From: Brienomyrus brachyistius
Taxonomy: Eukaryota > Chordata > Actinopteri > Osteoglossiformes > Mormyridae
Direction: 5' to 3'
DNA: 64,000 bases
Assembly (NCBI RefSeq): GCF_023856365.1
Contig: NC_064547.1
Span: 23,248,168-23,312,167, forward strand
Under the pieces are notes generated by a model. That model searched no databases, was not told the origin of the DNA, and saw only the letters and a program-made list of their open reading frames with translations. The translations under genes and the position numbers were made by a program. Positions 43,565 through 54,219 of this stretch are shown one piece after another; position 1 is the stretch's first letter; every line of letters starts with the position of its first letter.

Positions 43565-44440
43565 TGCTGCATTCTGGAAGTACAAATGCCATTTCATAAA
43601 TGTCTCAAAAACAGTTTCATTCCTCTTGCTTTTTAAAGAAATCTACTGGTGGCTATACATTTACTGCGTTTTTTTTGACTGACCTTCCCCTGTACCAGAA
43701 TGCACCAGTCTAATCTCAGGGAATGATTTTGTTTAAACTCATGTTTGTGCTCCTTGCACTACCATGGTGATGTGTAAAAATATCAGCCGCTTTTCTATAT
43801 GTGTTTACACTGGGCCACCAAATAACTATTTTATCTGTTGGTTAAAATAGTCAAAGGCACTCCTGTGTACTGTTATCTGCCTGTATCATGTTATATAATG
43901 TCGAGCAACAGAAACCAAGGCAATGTGATACATCTCAGTTTACCGCAAGTCGTCAGTCATCAGCCGGACGAGCAGCTGTTCTTTGGAGCTCTCTGTCTTT
44001 CCAGGAGATGCCTGGGGTTGTGGAGCACATGGCCTAGAAGGAGACCAAACTGAAGACAACCCCCCCCCCCCCAATGCCCCAGGGGGTTGTTTTGGCTCAT
44101 GCGGATTTTTTTTCTGCTGGGTCATGCTAAAGAATCGGTTGTTGCCTTGGAGGTGGAGAGTAAGAACAAATTAAAGATTCATTTTAGCAAGTTTGCCTGT
44201 AGCAGAATTTGGCAGCACTGTTACACGTTGGCAAGATAGAAGAGGGAAAACAAATTTTAAAATGGACAAGTAGCGTTCTCTACAATAATTTCATTAATTT
44301 TAATTTCTATTTTCCAGGCTTTATGTAATTAAGAAACATTTTTCTTTTTTGATGTAGTGCTCCAGCTGTAACAGAATTTTAAACAAAGATATATTCTTTT
44401 GTTTGCCATTGTTTTTTTTTTGTTCATGTTTGAAGGCCAC
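43565..44440. other. Gene-free stretch
   Basis: A C11 run lies near 44060. No exon recognised. Confidence 0.4.
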
Positions 44441-45520
44441 GCACTGACTCCTCTGTCTCGACCTTCCTCTGGGAAGCTTGTCCTCCTACGTGAATTGGGT
44501 ACCTTTTTGGATTTCGATAAGAAACATAAAAAGTGAAGTAATGTGACATTTGCTGGGTGTGTCTGACTTGGCAGGTGTTTTGAAGGGGAATCACATTAAG
44601 TTTCAGATTTTTGTTGTCACATGTTCCATGGAACAGTGAAATTCTCCTGCTATAGTGGTAGGGTGGGGGACAGGTGCATGGGGGCACAACAGGACAGTGC
44701 AGCAAGATAAGACCAAAAACAGTGTGAATTATGGGATGAAACAATAAATATGCAATAAATAGGTGGGACATTGGGGAAGGTTATGCAAATAGCTAGAAAG
44801 GCAAAACAGTACTGCTGAAGTGTGGAAGTGGAATTTTAACAACAGTGTGCAATACAATGCAGTGTGTGGAAAGATACAGGTCACTGGTTATTTAGTGACC
44901 TTACAGCTTGGGGAAGGGAGCTGCCCCTCAACCCGGTGGTATGAGTGCTGATGCACTGGGAGCTGTGGGTGCTGATGGTCAGGGTGGTGCAGGTGCTGAT
45001 AAGCAGGGTGGTGCAGGTGCTGATGGTCAGGGTGGTGCAGGTGCTGATAAGCAGGGTGGTGCGAGTGCTGATGCACTGGGAGGTGAGGGTTGTGCAGGTA
45101 CTGATGCTCAGGGGGGTGCGGGTGCTAATGCACTGGAAGGTGCAGGTATGAGTGCTGATGCACTGAGAGGTACAGGTGGTGCAAATGATGATGTTCAGGG
45201 AGGTGTCTGTGCTGATGCGCAGGGGGGTATGGGTGGTGTGACTGCTGATGTTCAGGGTGCTGATGGTGCAGCTGCTGATGCTCAGGGAGGTGCGGGTGGT
45301 GTGAATGCTGATGCGCAGGGAGGTGCGGAAGGTGCAGGTGCTGATGCACACACAGGGCAGTATGGGCATTGATGTGCACGCAGGACAAGTCGGGCATAAA
45401 TGCACCGGTAGCCCCTTCCAGAAGGTAAGAGTGTGAAGAGGGTGTGAGCTGGCTGGTGGTGTCCCTGATGATGGCCTGCACCCTCTTATGGCAAAGGGAG
45501 AAGTAGTTGGATTACAGGTG
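44440..45520. mobile_element. Dispersed fish repeat interrupted by a minisatellite
   Basis: TTGTTGTCACATGTTCCATG, then GAACAGTGAAATTCTCCTGC, GTGCAATACAATGCAGTGTG, CTTGGGGAAGGGAGCTGCCC and, after the minisatellite, GGTGTCCCTGATGATGGCCT are parts of a repeat I recognise from many fish genomes (class not certain). The fragment near 49050 (CACTTTTATTGTCACATCAC) is related. Confidence 0.6.
44938..45358. repeat. Minisatellite of ~24-27 bp units, open in several frames
   Basis: The unit is close to GGTGCAGGTGCTGATG-TCAG; about 17 imperfect copies. Most unit lengths are multiples of three, so a plus frame (Gly-Ala-Asp-Gln-Gly-Gly repeats, 154 codons from 44908) and a minus frame (His/Ser/Thr-rich, 241 codons) both stay open. 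Neither looks like a real gene. Confidence 0.9.
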
Positions 45521-45524
45521 GGGG

Positions 45525-46980
45525 AGATCTGTACCGATGATCTTCTAAGCTGTAAGGACATCCTATAATCCTTCGTAGCAGTTTCAGGTCTTGAGTAGTT
45601 GCTCATCCACGTGGGTAATGACTAATGCTACTCTCCTTACAGTATCTCAGTGATCACTGGATGAATCAGTTGTTTAAATGTGGTTCTAATTATGCCTGGA
45701 TAGTATCTATATCACAATGAGTTTGGCTGAGCGGGAAGGGGGGGGGGGGCATTCCTCACGATCAAATTTACTAATTTTATCAGGCCCTTGGTTTCCCACT
45801 TGTTTCTTGGCCCCAGCCTTCATGTTCAAGCCTTGGTTGATACTAATTCCCAATAGTATTTTTTTTTATTTATCTTCCTACCCACCATTTTAACCCCTCC
45901 CCCCCCCCCTCCTGCTCTGCCCCCCCTACTGTCGTGGTTTCTTCTACTGTCCTGAGCAGAGGAAATCTCACATTGTGAAATCTGCTTTTCACGTCTGGCA
46001 CAGCTTAAATATGACATTAGTTCTGCTTTGGTGCAGGACCCTGCATCTTGGATCAGTACAGATGCGGGTTTGAATACTGTGGCAGGCAGGAGGCTTTTTT
46101 TCTGCTACCTGCGGCTGCATTGAGCCCGGAGGGCACGTTCTGTGCTCTCGGCAGTGTATCTGCCGCACTGCCGTCTCCACAAGGTGGAAGAGATCGCATT
46201 TCAGCAGCCATGTCATGGTAATAGAGACACTGAGTTCAGGAGTTCAAGCCGGGGGCTGTGCCCTTCAGCAAGCAGCTCAACCTGAATTATCAGAGAAAAC
46301 ATCCGGAATAAATGGATGCAATTTAAGTCAGGCTGGGAAAAGCTATCTGAAAATAAATAATGAGTCCATTTTTAGCAGCAGTCTATCTGTCCTGTGTACT
46401 GTGCAGTTCACCTTGCCAAGTTCCCTGTTTCAGAAATTTCAGGAACTGTTAATAGGGACAATGCCGGCTTGTGAATGGTCTCGCTATTCGGACGGTAAGT
46501 GACTCATTTACAGCGATGTGTGTGCATAGACTTTGAACGTCAGCCATACGGTGAGATGAGAGAGACTCTGCGCTACTATGATGTTTCAGTTCAAGGGAGA
46601 GGAAAAGAGTTAGCTATTATTAGTGATGGAGGACTAGGTTTGTGGGAATGCATAACCAGGGGAGAGAGGCTAAGCTTACAGCAAAGAAACAGAGAAAGTT
46701 GACGTGGTGTCTCTGTTAGGTTTTTTAAGTGACCAAGTGTGTGTTTGACCTCTGTCTTGGCAGGAAGAATAAATTGAGTGAAAGATGTCAATTAAATAAT
46801 TAAATACTACATGCAAAAGACTGCCAGTCAGCCAGAGGACCCGGGCCTAAATGTGATTAGTGTTTTTATTTGATTTTTATTATGATTTTTTTTTATAATG
46901 ATGGAATTCTGCATAAGCAGAAATGGAAATAACAGACAAGGTCATGGATGTTGCTTAGAACAATCCTGCCAGGCTAGTTT
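45525..46980. other. Gene-free stretch
   Basis: A C-rich tract lies near 45897-45910. A strong-looking donor (CGGACG|GTAAGTG) ends an unrecognised 95-codon plus-strand frame at 46497, but no acceptor or similarity supports an exon. Confidence 0.4.
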
Positions 46981-46984
46981 GTAA

Positions 46985-47116
46985 GTGTTTCTCATTCCGT
47001 TCCCCAGAGACCCCCAGACGGTCCATGTTTTTGCTCCCTCCCAGCTCCCTGCCAAACTGTCAACATTTTTGCTGCTGGACTGTCTCGGGCTCCCCGAGGA
47101 CCAGGCTTCGAAACAC
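46985..47116. mobile_element. Palindromic MITE copy
   Basis: GTGTTTCTCATTCCGTTCCC, TTTTTGCTCCCTCCCAGCTC, GGACTGTCTCGGGCTCCCCG and CAGGCTTCGAAACAC match the 24089-24250 family. Confidence 0.78.
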
Positions 47117-47119
47117 TGC

Positions 47120-49600
47120 AGTAGCTGACGGCACTGAAGGAGCACAATGGCGGCCACTTGTGATTTGGTCAATCTGAGCATGTTGGCCATCCTGTGTCAA
47201 AGTCTTCGGGGCTTGTTTAGACTGTGTGACTGCTGGAAGGTGGATTTGTATTTGTGTCTGGTGCAGGAACTTGTCCTGTTAGTGTTCATTATGCTCATAA
47301 TCGGGTTATAATGAAATACATTAACTGTAATTACAGGAGGTAATCGGAATCCAGTGAAACAAATTCAGCCTGCAAGTTACACAGTTACAAGCTGTCCCAG
47401 TTATTTATTATTTGTTACTTGTTGGTATTTGCTTGTTGCTGTGTATCAGCTATTATAATCTTGTGTGGTTGTTAAAAAAAAATTATAAATGTAGTGTGTA
47501 AGACTGGGGGTGGGGTGAGGGGGGTGGGGGGGCGCGGTCTTACGCTCCACCTGTGCCCTTATGACTCAGTTTTCTTTTCACACTGATCTTCACCTCTATC
47601 CCCGTCCTGTTAATATCCTTCCTTTCCCGCATCACACGTTGGTGCTCAGCACCCCAGGCAGGACAGGTTCCACACCCACTGCTTCTGAATCCAGCCTCTC
47701 AGCAATGGTTGATATCTTTTACCAAATATTGAATAATAAACACAGGGAGTAGGGAGGTAATGGCTCACATTCAGCAAGGCTTATCTGGGAGCTGGGGGCA
47801 GGTTAGGGATCGTAGGCTAACTCGGTTTGAACTGGACTGGCACACTGCCAGAGGTTTGTCTGGCTGAGGCCTATCAGATTAAAAGTAGGTCTTCAGTCAA
47901 CTGGGTCACCCTGGCCTATATTCACTTGTTCTATTGAATACCCCCCCCCCCCCCCCCCGTGTTTCTGTCAATATGCAGTGGGAAATGTAGCTGAGATTAT
48001 TATGCCACATGCAGAAATAAATCAAAAATGCCTGAGAAATGTTGCCTTTGCCTTAATAACTATCCTTCTCTAACTGTCCTTTCTGTAGCCATTACAGGAC
48101 CGTTGCATCATCACCTCTCGCATTATGGAATGTATGTATGATGTATGTATGTTGATATAAGCAAGAAGTTAGTGTCCAACAATAGAAGAGATGTGTTCTG
48201 CTCAGTTTGTGCTGTATGTCAGAGGGGGCCAGGCTCACGCATTGGTGGGAGGTGTCATTTCCTCTTAGTAAGGGCTGTTAGCTGTGTATAGGTAGTTAAA
48301 CAACTGCTGGAGTACGGGCATGAAGGGATAACCTGGCAGACTTTGCCCATGAGTCAGTTGCTCAACTATATGCATGTAAAATACATATTAAGCATTTTCA
48401 ATCACAGCCGATTTTCAGAATTAGGCGAAATGGTATTTTTATTTGGATAATGATGCTTTGTGTATTTCTGCACAGGATTATCTGATTGGATGGGCCTGGC
48501 TCGAGCTTGGCCTCCTGCTGGAGCCGGCCCTGGAAGTGGGTCCTTTTAAACGGCGGTGTTTCCTTTGGCTCCTCATGTACCTCCGGGAGAGATTCTCCCG
48601 GAATTAGACACTTGCCTACCTCAGTGGTGGGGGGTTTACATACGTAGTGTGCTGATGCGGTGGTGAGTGCTGTGCGCAGGGACAGCACTCACTGTGATGA
48701 TTGAGACCCATTGAATGGAACAGTGCAATCCAGTAGGGGGTTACTCTGTCTATGGTCCTAACAGGAGATAACATGCTCACCCCTTTAGGGGGTTACTCTA
48801 TATCTAATCCTAATGGGAGATGTGCAGTTTGTGTGGATATTAAGCTTTTAACCAGGAAGACATCTGGTCGATTTACTGGTCACATTAAGTATACCTTAAC
48901 AGCTTTAATATCAATTATAATGTTTGTTGGTAAGGTATATTAAAGCTGTTAATATGTTATGATGTTGTTTTACTTATATGCTGCTATGAATGTTTTATGA
49001 ATGCATTATGGAGGTGCACTGTTTGTTCTGCGAATGCATTAAATCAAATCACTTTTATTGTCACATCACTAGAACCGGTGAACTAGTGAGTCTTGGGTCA
49101 CGAGTTCCTTTCAGTGCAGTACATAAATGCAAACTGTAAAAAACAGCTGTACAACATTGAATGGCATTATTACCACTAAGACTTAGACTAAGAGTCTCTT
49201 ATTCACAGAATGGCATTATGAAGCATTTTCAGTCACAGAATGGCATTATGAAGGTGCAGTCAGTGTTATGCATTGTAGATTTGTTTAATGAACATGTATT
49301 GGATTTGCTGATGAACCTTTATATCCCTGTTGCTGTGCTGATTCCTCTGTGGATACTGACTGGCCATACTGGAAATGTTTTACAAAAAATGTAGGTGGAT
49401 TACGTGTTTAACTTGTCATTGCTAAGTGCCTTTCCGAAGATGTCTTTCAGACAATGAAACTTTAAGTAGCTGAGGAATTACAGCCTTTGTAAAGACGTTA
49501 CTCCGTCTGTGTGAGACATACATTAGTTATAACTGCAGATGTTAGGTTCCTCTGTAAATATATACTTATCTTGCAGAACTCATATTCAGAGAATGCAGTA
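47120..49600. other. Gene-free stretch with small repeats
   Basis: Contains a C18 run (47941-47958), a ~50-bp direct duplication (48735-48822), a perfect 16-bp hairpin (48896-48952) and a short duplication of TCACAGAATGGCATTATGAA near 49205 and 49231. No exon recognised. Confidence 0.45.
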
Positions 49601-49671
49601 ATTACTTAATAAAACCCGGGGTGCTTTATGGAACTCAGAACTGCAAACTTTCTGCTAGGCTGCAACATCCT

Positions 49672-49875
49672 GTTACCATAGTAACACTGCTCCAGCTCGC
49701 ACGAAGCAGGACAGTACAGTGCACTCCCCTCACACACACCGAACATCCCTCAGGATATATATTTTTTTGCACCTTTTTAGAATAATATTTTAATTGGAGC
49801 AATAATAGCAGATTGGTTAGCGGGGATGGTGTGGGCTGGCCTCTTTCAGAGCACTGCATCAAACGCCATGGAAAC
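49672..49875. promoter_or_regulatory. Two RFX X-box-like sites
   Basis: GTTACCATAGTAAC at 49672-49685 is a near-perfect palindromic X-box. ACGCCATGGAAAC at 49863-49875 fits the GCCATGGAAAC half. The consensus is GTTNCCATGGNAAC. Function inferred. Confidence 0.35.
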
Positions 49876-50029
49876 CAGTGCTGATGTCATCTACTAATTA
49901 TTTGAGTGGCTGATATGTACAAGGAAGAGCATTATGGAATTGAGTCCAGTTCACCTGAACTTTTGATCCCCATCTGTTTTTATTGCACTTTTTCTTGAAT
50001 GACACCACCTTCCATGAAACCATTTAGTC

Positions 50030-51195
50030 CAAACATACATCTTCCAATGCTTTTCCGAATCCGGGGTCACGGGGCAGCAGTCTAAGCAGCGATGCCCAGA
50101 CCTCTCTCTCCTCAGTCACCACCTCCAGCTCCTCCGTGAGGATATCAAAGTGTTCCCAAGTCAGCCGAGAGATGTAATATCTCCTGGGTCTGCCCTGGGG
50201 TCTCCTCCCAGTTATACATTCCCAAAGCACCTCCTCCAGGAGACATCCTCGATATATGCCCGAACCACTACAGCTGGTTGCTTTGGATGCAGAGGAGCAG
50301 AGACTCTGGTGTGAGTCCCTCCCGGATGTCCGAGCTCCTTACCCTCTCTAATTCTTCTCACCCTCTTTTCAAGAAGATTCATTTCGGCCACTTTTATCCA
50401 CAACTTCATTTTGTCATTACGCTAAGCTAGCGACCATAGATGAGGATGGAAATGTAGATTTACCGGGAAAATGGACAACTTCACCATCTGAATCAGTTCT
50501 CTCTTCACCACAACTGACTGGTACAACATCTGCGTAACTGCCGATGCAGCACTTATCCACTTGACAGTCTCCTGCTCCCTTTCTTCTCTTGTGAACCAGA
50601 CCCTGAGATGCTTGAGGCTGTAACTCATTCTCCACTGGGAGGGGAAATGCAACCTTCTCTGGCTGAGAACCATGACCTCAGACTTGCAGGTGCTGATCCT
50701 CGTCCCGACCGGTTCACGCTCATCTGCACACCACCCCAGTACATTCTGCAGGTCACATCCTGATGACCTCAACAGAACAATATCATCTGCAAAAAGCAGA
50801 AATACAATCCTGAAGTCACTGAACTGCACACCCTTCGCTGCTTGACTGTGCTTAAAAATTCTGTCTATAAAAACAGCTCTATATTTACCAGACCCTTCGT
50901 ATCCAAAATGACATACATCTTAGAGAAAGCAGGGTCAGACAGTCCCTGGAGATATTGGGGTTAAGGGCCTTGCTTTGGCACCCAACAGTGACGTCACTGA
51001 CTGTCCGATCCAATGGGCAACGGGAACCAGTCTGATTTACAGTCGGTGATGCAGCCCAAACTCTCACTCTGGTTATACAGGGACCTATCGGCCCGAATCA
51101 GCTTGTATGTTAGCACCCCATGCTCCCAAAGCACCCCCCCCCCCAGGACTGTCTCAGAGACACAATGGGTGCTTTTTCCAAGACTACAAAATACA
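50030..51195 (-). mobile_element. LINE fragment (C-terminal RT and end), interrupted by another repeat
   Basis: On the minus strand ADRSLYNQSESLGCITDCKS (51060-51130) belongs to the RT palm region. After a break it resumes FLLFADDIVLLRSSGCDLQ with an intact FADD, then LYQSVVVKRELIQMVKLSIF, and ends EEREVWASLLRLLP near 50080. This is the same LINE family as 4930 and 29145. The break at about 50925-51005 is filled by a second SINE family. Confidence 0.88.
50920..51008 (-). mobile_element. Second SINE-like family, fragment inside the LINE
   Basis: GTCAGACAGTCCCTGGAGAT, then TTGGGGTTAAGGGCCTTGCT and CCCAACAGTGACGTCAC, closely match the copy at 61190-61350. It separates two LINE parts that were once continuous. 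Confidence 0.75.
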
Positions 51196-51242
51196 TGCAG
51201 ACTGGTCGGGAAAACTCCTATGAACCCTCTAGTGTTTATAAT

Positions 51243-51597
51243 ACATCCATCCATCCATTTTCCAAACCGCTTATCCTACTGGGTCGCGGGGGGTCCGGAG
51301 CCTATCCCGGAAGCTATGGGCACGAGGCAGGGAACAACCCAGGATGGGGGGCCAGCCCATCGCAGGGCACACTCACACACCATTCACTCACACATGCACA
51401 CCTATGGACAATTTAGCAACTCCAATTAGCCTCAGCATGTTTTTGGACTGTGAGGGGGAAACCGGAGTACCCGGAGGAAACCCCACGACGACATGGGGAG
51501 AACATGCAAACTCCACACACATGTGACCCAGGCGGAGACTCGAACCCGGGTCCCAGAGGTGTGAGTGCTAACCACTGCACCACCATGCCGCCCCTGT
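51243..51597 (-). mobile_element. Full-length tRNA-derived SINE (reference copy)
   Basis: On the minus strand it begins GGGGCGGCATGGTGGTGCAG, with A box TGGTGCAGTGG (51572-51582) and B box GGTTCGAGTC (51537-51546). An unrelated body of about 280 bases follows, ending in a (GGAT)n tail. It is a Pol III promoter-bearing retroposon. The low divergence from the copies at 14887, 18528 and 23812 suggests fairly recent activity. Confidence 0.95.
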
Positions 51598-52229
51598 TTA
51601 CAATACATTTACAAGGTAAATATTTACAGCTCTATGTACAGTAGGCTGATTTTTTTGTCAGTAATTGCTCATGTTTTTTTTTTAATCTTAAACCTATCTA
51701 CATATTTTCAATACAAACACTGTGAGCCTAGAGCACTTGCCATAAAAGCGGGGGTGTGGGGGGCAGGGGGGGATACTCTGGATGGGCTGCCAATCAGTTG
51801 CATTTAGTGACACTACTTCACCTAACTACATGATCTTTCAGTTATGGATGGAAGCCCTCAAACATGGCCGTTATATACCCAGTACAATCACATTGATGGT
51901 AGGACTTGAACCCACAACCATGGAGATGTAAGCCTCACAATCTTATCAGTACAAATGCATCTTCTCACCTGCCCTGAAGTCGGATTCTGGCTAAGGATCC
52001 CTATGTTATACTCAACAAAAAATGAAGTCAACATAAGGTAATAAAGACCTTTTCCTGGTACATCACTCCTGATTTATTTATGCATACGTTCTTCGTTGAT
52101 TATGTTCCTGTTAAATATTGTGAGCAGGCCGGTTAATTGTGTCAAAAGAAGTTCAGTGCTTCAGTGATAACTGAGGGTATTACAAAATGGTGGTTTTGTG
52201 ATGCCTGTAGAGGTAGTGGAGGCATGACC

Positions 52230-52515
52230 GGGTCGAGGCCCTGACTCCGTGACTCACGTCATTGTGAATATTCAGAGGTGATCTCCAGCACCCCGCGTCT
52301 CTGGAGCACCGCGGCTCCGCAGCGCTCCGCCTGGACCGCCCACACCTCAGCTTTCATGCTAAGCAACGTATGCGTGGGCACTCACGCTCCGGAGAGCGAC
52401 TCGCAGTAGACTGTGACGTCGGAGGCCCAGCGGGATTTCATAGCGGTCCGCTAGACCGAAGACTTACGGCACGATTGGGGGCAGGACGTAGTTTCCCAGC
52501 ATCAGCATGCCGAAG
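52230..52515. promoter_or_regulatory. CpG-rich patch with CRE/AP-1-like motifs
   Basis: Dense CpG (CCCCGCGTCTCTGGAGCACC, GCGGCTCCGCAGCGCTCCGC). It holds GTGACTCACGTCA near 52250 and TGACGTCGG near 52410. It may be an isolated CpG-island promoter. No exon could be defined on either strand. Confidence 0.35.
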
Positions 52516-52729
52516 TCTTGTGTTTTACGCCATTCACCCAGCAGAGAAACCGTTCCTCAATTGCTTTGTTATGCAATAAATTCATCTCGTATGTGTGCTG
52601 TTTCTGTTAAGAATTGTTTGTTGCAGACATTGAGCCACTCACTGATTTTCCCCCCCCCCATCACTTCCTGGATTTTGGGGGTCACTGAGTAGCCTTGGCT
52701 GCCTCCTATTTCTGCAGATTTGTATTCAG

Positions 52730-54135
52730 TCACAAACGGCTTGAGCTGGGTATTGCAACACTTTTGTCTAATTGACAGTTCCTCATAGCTCCATTTACAG
52801 AGGTGGTAAGAGGGACGAATTGCCCACTGAATGTGTAACGATGTGCCAGAACTTCTGTCAGTAGGTCCCTCCCCCCCCGGTTCTGGGTACATGCAGCAGC
52901 GCAGAAGGGAGTCGTACAGCCGTTGTATCCCCTCCTGCGGCCCACAGCTGTTGTAACTGGCCCTCGAGATCCTGCAGATTGGCACCGGGTCTGAGTTGAT
53001 GTCAGAGCTGATCCCACGTGTTTGACTGGGGAAAGATCAGGGGTCCTGGCTGGCCACACGAGGACCTCAACATGACACAGGCAGTCCATAGACACTCGGG
53101 CCATGTGTGGTCAGGCATTGTCTTGTTGAAAGGCTGTACCAGGCTCTCAGGAGGGGTAAGACATGCGGATGCAGGATGTCACTGACGTAGCGCTGTGCAG
53201 TCAGGGTCCCCTGAATCATTACCAGGGATGACCTGAAGTCATACCCTATGGCTCCCCACACCATGATGTCATACCCTATGGCTCCCCACACCATGATGTC
53301 ATACCCTATGGCTCCCCACACCATGATGTCATACCCTATGGCTCCCCACACCATGATGTCATACCCTATGGCTCCCCACACCATGATGTCATACCCTATG
53401 GCTCCCCACATCATGATGTCATAGCCTATGGCTCCCCACACCATGATGTCATACCCTATGGCTCCCCACACCATGATGTCATACCCTATGGCTCCCCACA
53501 CCATGATGCCAGGAGTAACACCGGTATGTCTCTCCATGACATTGGAAGGATTGGTCCTCTCCCCTCGATGCCGCCATATGCACACATGAAGGTCACCCGT
53601 GGTAATGCAGAACCGCGATTCATCGCTGAACATGGTACGACGCCACTCGTCATCAGTCCTTGCCTCCACAGCTGTCTCTGTGCTGGTGTTAGCGCCAGCC
53701 TACGCTACGGAATGGTGGACCCATAGTCCATTGAGACACGGTGTGGGATGACACAGGGTGCTGTAGAGAGTCCAATACCTGAGTCCGGATGGCAGGTTCA
53801 GATATCATGGGGTTCTGTAATGCTTGGCGCACAATACAACATCCCTCCTTGGTGTGGTCTTAGATCTTAGATAACCGGAACCTTCCCGACGTGTGTGGGT
53901 GCTCTCACGTTCTCATTGGTTCCAACATCAGGCTACTGTGACATCTGCATGCCCCACATGCCGGGCAATTGCATGATTAGACCCCCCAGCCTCATGGAAA
54001 ACCCACAATGTGACCCCTCCGTCAAGTAACTCCGTCAAGTGCTGGTAATGCTGTCTAATGCGCCTACGAGGCGTCCCCTGTGCCTGGTGACTAGACATGC
54101 CAGCTCCTGGCAAATTGACATTACATACCCATCGC
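52730..54135 (-). pseudogene. Tc1-like transposase pseudogene with internal 9x repeat
   Basis: The N-terminus RRRIRQHYQHLTELLDGG is near 54090. MFSDESRFCI carries the first Asp. The second block reads QQDNA followed by a stop (CGA to TGA) near 53110. The last block has the Glu changed to Lys (SPVKHVG). The IMVWGAIGYD segment before the second Asp is present nine times in tandem. Frameshifts and stops throughout; inactive. Confidence 0.88.
53238..53507. repeat. 30-bp tandem repeat, nine copies, in frame
   Basis: The unit encodes IMVWGAIGYD on the minus strand. Eight units are identical; one (53388-53417 and its junction) differs by two bases. That homogeneity contrasts with the decayed surroundings. 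Confidence 0.97.
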
Positions 54136-54219
54136 TGGCCTGCACGTGTACCAAATTGCATCCAAATCGGACCATTACTTCTGGGTGCTTACATTTTTTT
54201 GTTGCTGAGTGTATTTCCT

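Larger units (their letters stand above)
52010..54216 (-). mobile_element. Tc1-like transposon, possibly with foreign DNA inside
   Basis: The right end in reverse reads ACACTCAGCAACAAAAAAAT. The left end reads ATACTCAACAAAAAATGAAG, a fair inverted match. The transposase lies at 52600-54135 on the minus strand. The 52.03-52.6 kb segment has no relation to Tc1 sequence and is CpG-rich, so either the left end is a chance match and the element stops near 52.6 kb, or host DNA is enclosed. Confidence 0.55.

Noticed and set aside
44881..45606. 241-codon minus-strand frame
   Set aside because: Low-complexity translation of the minisatellite. The opposite strand is equally open and no promoter, splice sites or known domain were seen.
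46215..46502. 95-codon plus-strand frame with a strong donor (CGGACG|GTAAGTG) at its end
   Set aside because: No acceptor-supported exon and no protein similarity. A good donor alone is common by chance.
48398..48688. 96-codon minus-strand frame ending near a GC-rich segment
   Set aside because: No similarity to any family I know and no matching splice partners.
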